The notes beneath the pieces were generated by a model that did not search any database, had not been told where the DNA came from, and saw only the letters and a list, made by a program, of their open reading frames with translations. A program made the position numbers and the translations under genes. From assembly GCA_041906185.1 (NCBI GenBank), contig JAYRJQ010000001.1:348329-412328 (forward strand): DNA of 64,000 nucleotides, given 5' to 3'. The stretch is from Roseateles_B sp041906185 (lineage in GTDB: Bacteria > Pseudomonadota > Gammaproteobacteria > Burkholderiales > Burkholderiaceae_C). Positions 1 to 8,413 of this stretch are shown here, one piece after another; the first letter of the stretch is position 1, and each line of letters starts with the position of its first letter.

Positions 1-25
1 ACGCCCGCCCGACCCCGACGCCACC

Positions 26-1378
26 GTGCCCGCCTACCCGCGCCTTGGCGAGGCGCTGCGCTACTGGCTCAAGCTCGGCTGCATCAGCTTCGGCGGGCCC
101 GCCGGGCAGATCGCGCTGATGCACGAGGAGCTGGTGCGCCGCCGCCGCTGGATCAGCGAGCGGCGCTTCCTGCACGCGCTGAACTACTGCATGGTGCTGC
201 CCGGCCCCGAGGCCCAGCAGCTTGCGACCTACATCGGCTGGCTGCTGCACGGCAGCGCGGGCGGCATCGCGGCGGGGGCGCTCTTCGTGCTGCCCTCGTT
301 GGCACTGCTCATCGGGCTGTCCTGGGTCTACATGGCCTACGGGCAGCTGGCCTGGGTGGCCGCCGTCTTCTGGGGCGTGAAGCCCGCCGTCACGGCACTG
401 GTGGCGCAGGCGGCCTGGCGCATCGGCCAGCGCACGCTGCGCAATGCCTGCTTGTGGGGCGTGGCGGGGCTCGCCTTCGTGGGGCTGGCGGTGCTGCAGT
501 TGCCGTTCCCTGCCCTCGTGGCCGGCGCGGCGCTGCTGGGCTGGGGCCTGGGCCGGTGGCGCCCGTCACTGGTGCAGGCCGGGGGCGGGCACGGCGCGCA
601 GGCGGACGCCGGGCACCGCCCCACGGTCATCGACGACCACAGCCCGCTCCCGCCCCGTGCCCGCTTCCGCGCCTCGCGCCTGGTCCTGCAGGGGCTGGTC
701 GCGGCGCTGCTGTGGGGCCTGCCCTTCGGCCTGCTGTGGACGTGGCAGGGCGCGGAGGGCCCGTACACCCAGATGGCCTGGTTCTTCACCAAGGCCGCGC
801 TGCTGACCTTCGGCGGGGCCTATGCCGTGCTGCCCTACGTCACGCAGGCGGCGGTCGGGCATTTCCGCTGGCTGAGCTCCGGGCAGGTGATGGACGGCCT
901 GGCGCTGGGCGAGAGCACGCCGGGGCCGCTGATCATGGTCGTGACTTTCATCGCCTTCGTGGCGGGCTGGCAGTCCGAGGCCCTGCAGGCGGGCTGGGCG
1001 GCGGTCGTCGGCCAGGCCTGGGCGTCGCTCGCGGCCGGCACCGTCGCCGCGCTGCTGGTGACGTGGTTCACCTTCCTGCCGTCCTTCGTGTTCATCCTGG
1101 CGGGCGCGCCGCTGGTGGAAGCCACGCATCAGGACCTGCGCATCACCGGCCCGCTCACCGCCATCACGGCGGCGGTGGTGGGGGTGATCCTCAATCTGGC
1201 GCTGTTCTTCGGCGTGCACGTCGTCTGGCCGCAGGGGCTGCAGGCCGCGCCGGATGTGGCGGCGCTGCTGCTCACCCTGGGCGCGGGCCTGGCGCTGATC
1301 CGCTTCAAGCGCGGCGTGCTGGAGGTCGTGGGGGCCTGCGCCCTGCTGGGGCTGGCCTGGCGGCTGCTGGGGGCCTGA
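26..1378 (+). CDS. chrA: Chromate transporter ChrA, two-domain type
   Basis: Inner-membrane protein of the CHR family, which exports chromate. It has two homologous halves. The first, near residues 12-70, carries the FGGPAGQ motif and a PGPEAQQ segment. The second, near residues 255-310, carries FGGAYAVLPY and GESTPGPL. The two are joined by a hydrophilic linker at about 190-215. About ten to twelve hydrophobic segments are visible, and the length of 450 aa matches long-chain ChrA. The GTG at 26 is a plausible start, but the frame stays open to base 1, so a start outside the window is possible and the gene may be 5' partial. The family call is firm. Chromate as substrate is inferred from the family. 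Confidence 0.88.
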   Translation: MPAYPRLGEALRYWLKLGCISFGGPAGQIALMHEELVRRRRWISERRFLHALNYCMVLPGPEAQQLATYIGWLLHGSAGGIAAGALFVLPSLALLIGLSWVYMAYGQLAWVAAVFWGVKPAVTALVAQAAWRIGQRTLRNACLWGVAGLAFVGLAVLQLPFPALVAGAALLGWGLGRWRPSLVQAGGGHGAQADAGHRPTVIDDHSPLPPRARFRASRLVLQGLVAALLWGLPFGLLWTWQGAEGPYTQMAWFFTKAALLTFGGAYAVLPYVTQAAVGHFRWLSSGQVMDGLALGESTPGPLIMVVTFIAFVAGWQSEALQAGWAAVVGQAWASLAAGTVAALLVTWFTFLPSFVFILAGAPLVEATHQDLRITGPLTAITAAVVGVILNLALFFGVHVVWPQGLQAAPDVAALLLTLGAGLALIRFKRGVLEVVGACALLGLAWRLLGA

Positions 1379-1463
1379 GGGGCCGTGACAGGAGCGTGAC
1401 TCCCGGCAGGGGCTCCCGCATTTGCTAGGCTCCCGGCTTTGCATCCAGACAGGTGACCCTGAC

Positions 1464-3662
1464 GTGAAGCTCTCCTATGTCCTGGCCGCCGGCGTGAGCC
1501 TGGCGACGCCCCTCACGGCCGCCCTGGCCGCCGAATCCTCCTCTGCGAGTGCTCCCGTGACGACCACTGCGACCGCCCCGAACGCGCTCCTCAGCGAAAG
1601 CCCGCTGCCGCTGCGCTACCCGCCCTTCGACAAGATCCGCGACGCCGATTTCGCGCCCGCCCTGGACGCCGGCATGGCCGAGCACCTGAAGGAGGTGGCC
1701 GCCATCGCCGACAGCCCGGCCGCTCCGACCTTCGACAACACCATCGTCGCGCTGGAGCGCTCCGGCCGCACCCTGAACCGCGCCACCACGGTGCTGTTCA
1801 GCCTGCTGGGCGCCGATTCCAACCCCGCCCGCCTGAAGCTGCAGGCCGAGTACGCCACCAAGCTGGCCGCCCACGGCGATGCCATCTCGCTGAACCCGAA
1901 GCTGTTCCAGCGCATCGAGGCGCTGTACCAGCAGCGTGACAAGCTGGGCGCCGTCGAGCAGCGCCTGACCGAGCGCTACTACAAGCGCCTGGTGCGTTCC
2001 GGCGCCAAGCTGGACGAGGCCCAGAAGACCCGCATCAAGGCCATCAACGCCGACCTCGCCCGCCTGGGCGCGCAGTTCAACCAGGCCGTGCTGGCCGAGG
2101 TGAACGCCAGCGCCGTGGTCGTGGACAGCGAGGCCGAGCTGAAGGGCCTCTCCGCCGGCCAGATCGCCGCCGCCCGCGAGGCCGCCAAGGCCCGCGGCCT
2201 GGAGGGCAAGTTCGTCATCGCCCTGCTGAACACCACCGGCCAGCCCTTCGAGGCCCAGCTGGAGAACCGCGCCCTGCGAGAGCGCCTCCACAAGGCCTCC
2301 GTGGCCCGCGGCAGCCGCGGCAACGAGCACGACACCACCGCCATCGTGGCGCAGGTCGCCGCGCTGCGCGCCGAGCGTGCCCAGCTGCTGGGCTACGCCA
2401 CGCACGCCGACTTCGTCCTGGAGGAGGAAACCGCCAAGAACCAGCAGGCCGTCAACGCCATGCTGCGCCAGCTGGCGCCCGCCGCCGTGGCCGCCGCACG
2501 CCGCGAGGGCGCCGAGCTGCAGGCCCTGATCGACAAGGAGCAGGCCGCCAAGGGGCAGCCGAGCTTCCAGCTCCAGGCCTGGGACTGGGCCTTCTACAGC
2601 GAGCGCCTGCGCGCCGCCAAGTTCGGCTTCGACGAGAGCCAGCTCAAGCCCTACCTCGAGCTGACGAACGTGCTGGAGAAGGGCGTGTTCTACGCCGCCG
2701 AGAAGGTCTATGGCCTGCGCTTCAAGGAGCGCCGCGACCTGCCCGTCTACCACCCCGACGTGCGCGTCTACGACGTGTTCAACGCCGATGGCTCGCAGCT
2801 GGCGATCTTCATCGCCGACATGTACGCGCGTCCGTCCAAGCGCGGTGGCGCCTGGATGAATGCCTATGTCTCGCAGAACGGCCTGGAAGGCACGCTGCCC
2901 GTCGTGGCCAACCACCTCAACATCCCCAAGCCCCCGGCCGGCGAGCCCACGCTGATGACCTGGGACGAGGTGCGCACCACCTTCCACGAGTTCGGCCATG
3001 CGCTGCACGGCATGTTCTCGCAGGTGAAGTACCCCACGTTCGCCGGCACCGCCGTGCCGCGCGACTTCGTCGAGTTCCCCTCGCAGGTGAACGAGATGTG
3101 GGCGGACTGGCCCGAGATCCTGTCGCACTACGCCCAGCACTACAAGACGGGCGAGACCATGCCCCGCGCGCTGCTGGACAAGGTGCTGGCCGCCGGCAAG
3201 TTCAACCAGGGCTATGCCACCACCGAGTACCTCGCGTCCTCCGTGCTGGACCAGCGCTGGCACCAGCTCAAGGCGGGTGAGGTGCCCAAGGCCGACCAGG
3301 TCATGGCCTTCGAGGCCCGCGTGCTGAAGGAGGAGGGCTTCGACTACGCCGCCGTGCCGCCGCGCTACCGCACCCCCTACTTCAGCCACATCATGGGCGG
3401 CTACGCGGCCGGCTACTACGCCTACATCTGGTCCGAGGTGCTGGACGCCAACACCGTGGACTGGTTCAAGGCCCAGGGCGGCCTCAAGCGTGAGCTGGGC
3501 GATGCCTTCCGCGCCAAGCTGCTCAGCCAGGGCGGCAGCCGTGACGCACTGGACCTGTTCCGCGGCGTCGTCGGCCATGAGCCGAAGATCGAGCCGCTGC
3601 TGGACCGTCGCGGTCTGAAGGTGAAGGCCAGCGCCGACGGCAAGGTCGCCACGGCGAACTGA
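1464..3662 (+). CDS. Exported M3 family metallopeptidase (peptidyl-dipeptidase Dcp-like)
   Basis: Zinc peptidase of the thimet oligopeptidase/Dcp family that cleaves oligopeptides. The zinc motif HEFGHALHG lies at about residues 508-516 of 732, and the downstream GGYAAGYYAYIWSE stretch is the conserved C-terminal substrate-binding region of M3 enzymes. I chose the GTG at 1464 over the in-frame TTG at 1422 because it gives a clean signal peptide (Lys, hydrophobic core, cleavage near ALAAE). This suggests a periplasmic location. The gene stands alone and ends 18 bases before a strong terminator. The family call is very secure; the exact start is less so. Confidence 0.9.
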   Translation: MKLSYVLAAGVSLATPLTAALAAESSSASAPVTTTATAPNALLSESPLPLRYPPFDKIRDADFAPALDAGMAEHLKEVAAIADSPAAPTFDNTIVALERSGRTLNRATTVLFSLLGADSNPARLKLQAEYATKLAAHGDAISLNPKLFQRIEALYQQRDKLGAVEQRLTERYYKRLVRSGAKLDEAQKTRIKAINADLARLGAQFNQAVLAEVNASAVVVDSEAELKGLSAGQIAAAREAAKARGLEGKFVIALLNTTGQPFEAQLENRALRERLHKASVARGSRGNEHDTTAIVAQVAALRAERAQLLGYATHADFVLEEETAKNQQAVNAMLRQLAPAAVAAARREGAELQALIDKEQAAKGQPSFQLQAWDWAFYSERLRAAKFGFDESQLKPYLELTNVLEKGVFYAAEKVYGLRFKERRDLPVYHPDVRVYDVFNADGSQLAIFIADMYARPSKRGGAWMNAYVSQNGLEGTLPVVANHLNIPKPPAGEPTLMTWDEVRTTFHEFGHALHGMFSQVKYPTFAGTAVPRDFVEFPSQVNEMWADWPEILSHYAQHYKTGETMPRALLDKVLAAGKFNQGYATTEYLASSVLDQRWHQLKAGEVPKADQVMAFEARVLKEEGFDYAAVPPRYRTPYFSHIMGGYAAGYYAYIWSEVLDANTVDWFKAQGGLKRELGDAFRAKLLSQGGSRDALDLFRGVVGHEPKIEPLLDRRGLKVKASADGKVATAN

Positions 3663-3680
3663 GCCCTGCGCGCGCCGCGC

Positions 3681-3717
3681 AAGGCCTGGCACCCCGGCGG
3701 TGGCCAGGCCTTTTTTC
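3681..3717 (+). terminator. Rho-independent terminator after the M3 peptidase gene
   Basis: The arms GGCCTGGCACC and GGTGGCCAGGCC form a GC-rich stem around a short CCGGC loop, followed at once by TTTTTT. It starts 18 bases after the stop codon. It also separates this gene from the convergent photolyase operon, which ends at 3726. Confidence 0.9.
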
Positions 3718-3725
3718 TTGCCGGG

Positions 3726-5282
3726 CTAGAGCCGATCCAGCCGGTCCAGATGCGTGCGCGCCTGCTCGCGCAGGGCCAGGCGATCGGGCGCGCTCATCCG
3801 CTCCAGCTGCCGGTACACCGGCGCCAGCCGCGGCAGATGCCGGAGCTTCTCGGCATGCCGGTCCATGAAGTCCCAGTACAGCGCATTGAAGGGGCAGGCC
3901 CGCTCGCCCAGTCGCTGGCGCTTGTCATAGGGGCAGTGGCGGCAGTGGTCGCCCATGCGGTCGAGGTAGGCCGCGCTGCTCACATAGGGCTTGGTGGTGA
4001 TGCCGCCACCATCGGCGAACTGGCTCATGCCCAGCGTGTTGGGCGCCTCCACCCATTCGAAGGCGTCGATGTAGACGCCGAGGTACCACTGGTGCACCTC
4101 GGCCGGGTGCAGGCCCGCCAGCAGCGCGAAGTTGCCGATCACCATCAGGCGCTGGATGTGGTGGGCGTGGGCCTGCTGCAGCGACTGCCCGAGGGCGCGC
4201 TGCAGGCAGCGCATGCGGGTCTCGCCCGTCCAGAACCAAGCGGGCAGCGGGCGCTCGTGGCCGAGGTGGTTGAGCGCGACGTAGCCGGGCATGCGCGCCC
4301 AGTACACGCCCCGCACGTACTCCCGCCAGCCCAGGATCTGCCGGATGAAGCCCTCGACGCTTGCCAGCGGCGCCCGGCCCTCGCGCCAGGCGGCCTCGGC
4401 CGCGGCGATGACCTCGCGCGGGTGCAGCATCTTGGTGTTCAGCGCGAAGGACAGCAGCGAGTGGAAGAGCCGCTCGTGGCCGTCGCTCAGGGCGTCCTGG
4501 AAGGGGCCGAAGTGCGGCAGGCCGTGGGCGATGAAGGACTGCAGGTCCGCGAGCGCCTCGGCGCGGTCCAGCGGCCAGGGCAGGGCCTCGGCAGAAGGCT
4601 CGCCCATCGTGGCGACGCCCGCCGCCTCGATCTCGGCCCACAGGGCGCGATGGTCGTGGCGCCGTCGCGTGTCCGGCGGCTCGGGCGGATCACCGGGCCA
4701 GCGGCGGCGGTTCTCGGTGTCGAAGTTCCAGCGCCCGCCCGCCGGCTGTCGGCCCTCCATCAGTACCTGCTCGCGCTGGCGCAGGTGGCGGTAGAAGCGC
4801 TCCATCAGCCACGGGCCGTCGCCGAAGAAGCGGGCCGCCTCGTCCCGTGCGCTCAGGAAGTGCCGGCTGTCGACCCGGCACAGCGTGTAGGGCGCCTGCG
4901 CGGCGTGGGCGCGCAGCTGGGCGTCGAGCCGCCACTCGTCGGGCAGCTGCACCTCCACGGTCGTCGCGCCCGTCGCCTGGGCCAGCGCGTCGAGGTTGCC
5001 CGTCAGCGACTGCCGGTTGTGCGGGTTGCCGATGCGCAGGTAGTGCACCCGGTGGCCGGCCTCGCGCAGCTGGTGGGCGAAGCGGCGCATGGCCGCAAAG
5101 ATCGCCAGCACCTTCTGGGCGTGATGCCGCGTGTAGTCCGTCTCCTGGCGGATTTCCATGAGCACGACCAGCACCGCGGGGTCAGGTCTTGCCTCGAACC
5201 AGGGGTGCAGCGGGTCGAGCTGGTCGCCCAGGACGAGGCGCAGCACGGTGGCGGGGGCCAGGTCTTGCGGGAGGCGGTTCAT
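3726..5282 (-). CDS. phrB: Iron-sulfur bacterial cryptochrome/photolyase (FeS-BCP, 6-4 photolyase type)
   Basis: 518-aa flavoprotein of the prokaryotic FeS-BCP class, whose characterised members (Agrobacterium PhrB, Rhodobacter CryB) repair 6-4 photoproducts or act as blue-light receptors. The start LRLVLGDQLDPLHPWF is typical of the class. Near the C-terminus, CRHCPYDKRQRLGERACPF supplies three cysteines for the 4Fe-4S cluster, with another Cys upstream. It is the last gene of the photolyase run, and its ATG overlaps the cry-DASH stop codon by 4 bases (ATGA), so translation is probably coupled. Two copies of the dispersed CAAGACCTGRCCCC repeat lie within its first 35 codons and encode PQDLAP and ARPDP. 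The class is secure; whether it repairs DNA or signals is not decidable here. Confidence 0.9.
   Translation of the reverse strand: MNRLPQDLAPATVLRLVLGDQLDPLHPWFEARPDPAVLVVLMEIRQETDYTRHHAQKVLAIFAAMRRFAHQLREAGHRVHYLRIGNPHNRQSLTGNLDALAQATGATTVEVQLPDEWRLDAQLRAHAAQAPYTLCRVDSRHFLSARDEAARFFGDGPWLMERFYRHLRQREQVLMEGRQPAGGRWNFDTENRRRWPGDPPEPPDTRRRHDHRALWAEIEAAGVATMGEPSAEALPWPLDRAEALADLQSFIAHGLPHFGPFQDALSDGHERLFHSLLSFALNTKMLHPREVIAAAEAAWREGRAPLASVEGFIRQILGWREYVRGVYWARMPGYVALNHLGHERPLPAWFWTGETRMRCLQRALGQSLQQAHAHHIQRLMVIGNFALLAGLHPAEVHQWYLGVYIDAFEWVEAPNTLGMSQFADGGGITTKPYVSSAAYLDRMGDHCRHCPYDKRQRLGERACPFNALYWDFMDRHAEKLRHLPRLAPVYRQLERMSAPDRLALREQARTHLDRLDRL
5178..5193 (+). repeat. Dispersed GTC repeat copy inside the FeS photolyase gene
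   Basis: Exact core GGGGTCAGGTCTTGCC. On the coding strand it encodes ARPDP near residue 31 of the photolyase. Confidence 0.75.
5254..5268 (+). repeat. Dispersed GTC repeat variant at the FeS photolyase N-terminus
   Basis: GGGGCCAGGTCTTGC, one base from the core. It encodes residues 5-10 (PQDLAP), starting only about 14 bases from the start codon. Confidence 0.6.
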
Positions 5283-6592
5283 GGGCCGGGATTCTCCAGC
5301 CAGCGGGCGGCGTAGCGGCCGTCCGGATCGTGCTGGCGGGCCTGCCAGGCGAGGTCGAAGCGCCGCCCGCCGCGAGGGTCGGTGCCATAGCCGGCGATGT
5401 AGGCCCAGTTGCCCTGGTTGCTCTGCGGGTCGAAATCGATCAGCTGGGCCTCGAACCAGGCGGCCCCGGCGCGCCAGTCGCCGCCCATCTCGTGCAGCAG
5501 CGCGCTGGCGCAGACCTGGCGCAGGCGGTTGGACAGCCAGCCCGTGGCCGCCAGCTCGCGCATGCCGGCATCGACGAGCGGCAGGCCCGTGCGGCCCTCA
5601 CGCCAGCGCGCGAAGCCGGTCGCCTCATGGCGCGGCTGCGGTGCGTCGGCCTTGAGGCCCGTCGGGCGATAGAGCCGGGCGCCTTCGACGGCCATGAGCC
5701 AGCGGAAGTACTCGCGCCACAGCAGCTCGACGCGGATCCAGTGGCTGCCCTCGCTGCGCCCGCAGGCGGCGTCATGCGTGTCGAGCGCGGCCCACGCCTG
5801 CCGCACCGACAGCGCGCCGCTCGCCAGCCACGGAGACCATCGCGTGGAGGCGGCCGCGTCGGACGGCGCATTGCGCGTCTGCTTGTAGGCGGCCACGGCG
5901 GGCGAGGCGAGATAGTGCTCGAGGTGGTGCAGCGCTGCGGCCTCGGTCGGGTCGCAGGCGGGCGTGGTGTAGGGGTGGATGCTGCGGGGATCCGTCGGGG
6001 GCGGCTCGGGCGCCGGCGGCGCGCTGTCAGGGCCGGGCGCCCGCCGGGGCCAGGCCGGCGGCTCCCCCAGCGGCGTGTGTGGCGCCAGCGGCTCCAACGC
6101 GGTGCGGAAGGGCGTGAAGCTGCGCGGCAGTGCCAGCGCGCCGGTGCGCGCGTCCTGGCCGAAAGGCAGTTCGTCCCGGGTGAACAGCCCGCCACTCTCG
6201 TGCCACTGGACGGGCAGGCCCATCGCCATCAGGGCTGCTTCCTCGGCCCGCTCCTCGGGCGCCAGGCCCTGCTGGGCGTGGATCGCGATGAGCGGGTGCT
6301 CGGCCTGCAGGGCGCGCAGGGCCGCGGCCGCGGCTTGCGGCCGCCAGTGCAGCCTCTGGCCGTGACGCCGCAGCGCCGTCGCCAGCCCCTGCAGGCTGCG
6401 CCAGGCCACCCAGCGCCGGTGCGCCCCGACGCGCTCGAAGCCCCAGCGCGTGACGCCGCCCGGCGCCTCGGTCGCCAGGCACAGCAGCGGGACGCCGCGC
6501 GCGAGGGCGTCCGCGCAGGCGGCGCGCAGGGCCGGGTTGTCATGCAGGCGCTGGTCCTGCCGAACCCACCACACGACGACGCCCGGGTTCAT
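5279..6592 (-). CDS. Cryptochrome DASH-type photolyase
   Basis: 437-aa FAD/MTHF flavoprotein. Family landmarks in order: an N-terminal photolyase domain beginning VVWWVRQDQRLHDNPAL, TPFR near the domain border, YKQTRN, STRWSPWLASGALS, LLWREYFRW, TGLPLVDAGMREL, TGWLSNRLRQ, the flavin-binding DPQSNQGNWAYIAG, then GTDPRGGRRF and KQA-like QARQHDPDG. Cry-DASH enzymes repair cyclobutane dimers, mainly in single-stranded or looped DNA. I start at MNPGVVVWW (ATG 6592) because it overlaps the DUF2256 stop as ATGA, whereas the longer frame adds a low-complexity leader. It lies between DUF2256 and the FeS photolyase in one operon. Confidence 0.88.
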   Translation of the reverse strand: MNPGVVVWWVRQDQRLHDNPALRAACADALARGVPLLCLATEAPGGVTRWGFERVGAHRRWVAWRSLQGLATALRRHGQRLHWRPQAAAAALRALQAEHPLIAIHAQQGLAPEERAEEAALMAMGLPVQWHESGGLFTRDELPFGQDARTGALALPRSFTPFRTALEPLAPHTPLGEPPAWPRRAPGPDSAPPAPEPPPTDPRSIHPYTTPACDPTEAAALHHLEHYLASPAVAAYKQTRNAPSDAAASTRWSPWLASGALSVRQAWAALDTHDAACGRSEGSHWIRVELLWREYFRWLMAVEGARLYRPTGLKADAPQPRHEATGFARWREGRTGLPLVDAGMRELAATGWLSNRLRQVCASALLHEMGGDWRAGAAWFEAQLIDFDPQSNQGNWAYIAGYGTDPRGGRRFDLAWQARQHDPDGRYAARWLENPGP

Positions 6593-6762
6593 GCGCCCTC
6601 CGGCACGCCCGGCGCCGGCGCGCCGCGCGATCGCTTGCAGCGTTCCGAGCAGTAGCGCACCTGCTCCCAGTCCCGCGCCCATTTGCGACGCCACGCGAAG
6701 GGGCGCCCGCAGTGCAGGCAGGTCTTGCTCGGCAGGTCCTGCTTCTGGCGCATCCGGGCCAT
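6589..6762 (-). CDS. DUF2256 domain small Cys-rich protein
   Basis: 57-aa basic protein. It contains LPSKTCLHCGRPFAWRRKW and then RYCSERCKR, giving a CxxC...CxxxC pattern that suggests a small zinc-binding fold. This matches DUF2256, which is often found beside photolyase genes; its role is unknown. Its ATG is one base from the upstream photolyase stop, and its stop overlaps the cry-DASH start by 4 bases, so it is embedded in the photolyase operon and probably co-translated. A role in DNA binding or photolyase maturation would be guesswork. Confidence 0.85.
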   Translation of the reverse strand: MARMRQKQDLPSKTCLHCGRPFAWRRKWARDWEQVRYCSERCKRSRGAPAPGVPEGA

Positions 6763-6763
6763 G

Positions 6764-8353
6764 TCAGAGCTCCAGGGACAGTTGATCGGCGGCACCGGCC
6801 TTGCGCCCGGCGCGCGGGCCTCGCGGGGCGTCCGAAGCCAGCCGGGCTGACCAGCCGGCCGGGTCGCGCGAGGCGTGGCGGCGCAGGATCTCGGCCTTGC
6901 CGGCTCGCACCCGCGGGTCGGCGCGGCGCGCATGCAGCCGGGCCTTGGCTTCGCGGCTGGCGAGTTCCAGGTCCACCAGGGGCAGGGGCAGCGTGCAGTC
7001 CGCCCCGGGCAGGGTCAGGTCTTGCCCGCCGGCGAGGCCGAGCTTCTCCCGCATCGGCAGCGGCATGCGCCAGGGCTCGAACAGCCAGCTGTCGGGCACC
7101 GCCTGCATCCAGGGCAACCAGTTGCGCACGTAATGGCCCTGCGGGTCCTGCTCCTGCGCCTGCTTGACGGGGTTGTAGACGCGCGTCGTGTTGATGCCCG
7201 TGGTGCCGGCCTGCATCTGCATCTGCGGCCAGTGGATGCCCGGTTCGTAGTCGAGGAACTGCCGCGCCAGCCACTGGCCCACCTCGCGCCAGTGCAGCCA
7301 CAAGGGGTAGGCCGCGACGGACACCAGCATCGCCCGCATTCGGAAGTTGAGCCAGCCCGTCTCGCGCAGCTGCGCCACGCAGGCGTCCACCAGCGGCCAG
7401 CCGGTGCGCCCCGCCTGCAGGGCCTCGAAGTGCTCGATGCGCCAGTCGCCTTCACGCAGGCCGTCGTAGCCCGGGTGCAGGTTGCGCCACTCCTGCGCCG
7501 GCTCGCACTCGAGCTTCTGGATGAAGTGGTCGTGCCAGGCCAGGCGGCTCTGGAACGAGCGCAGCCCCTGTGCGAGGCGGCCGGGCCCGGAGGCGTCGAG
7601 GCGGGCCTGCGTGGCCTGCACCACCTCCCGCAGGCTCAGGCAGCCCCAGGCGAGGTAGGGCGAGAGCCGCGAGCAGGCCGTGCGGGCGCTCAGGGGCGAG
7701 GAGATGCCGCCGCGGTACTGGGCAGCCCGGCTGTCCAGAAAGCCATGGAGGTAGCGCAGCGCGAGGGGCCGGCCGCCGCGCTGGCGTTGAGACGGCTGCC
7801 GCTCATGGGCGCGCTCGGGCAGCAGATCCGCCCAGCGGGGCAGCGCCTGTGATGGCAGGGGCGAGGGCGCCCCCTGCAGCGAAGGAACGCCGTGCAAGAC
7901 GCCGTCCATGCGTTCGACCCACTGCGCCCGCCAGTGGTCCCGGTCTTTCAGCGCGCGGACGACGCCGTTGCTCGGGTGCTGCACCCAGCGCACGTGGCGC
8001 GATCGGCACCAGGCCGCGACCGCGCGGTCGCGGGCATAGCTCCAGGCGTTGCCCGTCTCCTCGTGCGACACCAGCGTCTCGAAGGGCTCCGCATGCCACA
8101 GGCGCTCCAGCACCTCGCAGGCCTCGCCGACCTGGATCAGCAAGGGGCAGCCCGCCGCAGCCAGCTCGTCCTGGAGCGCCTGCAGGCATTCGCTCATGAA
8201 CTCGTAGTGCTGCCGTGCGGCGTCCGGCTGGCGCCAGGCCTCGGGCTCGATGATCGCCAGCGGGCGCAGCGGCCCGCGCCGGGCAGCGTCGCAGAGGGCG
8301 GCGTGGTCCTGCAGGCGCAGGTCCCGCTTGAACCAGAGCAGGGTGGGGCGCAT
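6764..8353 (-). CDS. FAD-binding cryptochrome/deoxyribodipyrimidine photolyase family protein
   Basis: 529-aa photolyase-family flavoprotein. The N-terminal half starts LLWFKRDLRLQDHAAL and contains the EETGNAWSYARDRAV helix. The C-terminal FAD half shows SRLAWHDHFIQKLE, TGWPLVDACVAQLRETGWLNFRMRAML and LDYEPGIHWPQMQMQAGT. These last blocks diverge from class I CPD photolyase (usually DYEPGNWQW) and resemble the proteobacterial/cyanobacterial FAD-binding cryptochrome subgroup, so CPD repair is likely but not certain. I chose MRPTLLWF (ATG 8353) over an ATG six codons upstream. It is the first of four tightly packed genes (photolyase, DUF2256, cry-DASH, FeS-BCP). Near its C-terminus a dispersed repeat copy encodes GGQDLTLPG. 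Confidence 0.85.
   Translation of the reverse strand: MRPTLLWFKRDLRLQDHAALCDAARRGPLRPLAIIEPEAWRQPDAARQHYEFMSECLQALQDELAAAGCPLLIQVGEACEVLERLWHAEPFETLVSHEETGNAWSYARDRAVAAWCRSRHVRWVQHPSNGVVRALKDRDHWRAQWVERMDGVLHGVPSLQGAPSPLPSQALPRWADLLPERAHERQPSQRQRGGRPLALRYLHGFLDSRAAQYRGGISSPLSARTACSRLSPYLAWGCLSLREVVQATQARLDASGPGRLAQGLRSFQSRLAWHDHFIQKLECEPAQEWRNLHPGYDGLREGDWRIEHFEALQAGRTGWPLVDACVAQLRETGWLNFRMRAMLVSVAAYPLWLHWREVGQWLARQFLDYEPGIHWPQMQMQAGTTGINTTRVYNPVKQAQEQDPQGHYVRNWLPWMQAVPDSWLFEPWRMPLPMREKLGLAGGQDLTLPGADCTLPLPLVDLELASREAKARLHARRADPRVRAGKAEILRRHASRDPAGWSARLASDAPRGPRAGRKAGAADQLSLEL
7012..7026 (+). repeat. Dispersed GTC repeat copy inside the photolyase gene
   Basis: GGGTCAGGTCTTGCC. The frame used here reads GQDLTL rather than ARPDP, so the repeat is tolerated in more than one reading frame. 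Confidence 0.6.
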
Positions 8354-8413
8354 GGCCGGCAGTATCGCCACGCGCCGCGGCCTTTGCAGGCCTGGGGATT
8401 TGCGCCGGGTTGC

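Noticed and set aside
1425..3692. Open frame of 755 codons antisense to the M3 peptidase
   Set aside because: Shadow of a GC-rich gene with a low-complexity Leu/Gly/Val/Gln product. The peptidase on the other strand is complete with its catalytic motif.
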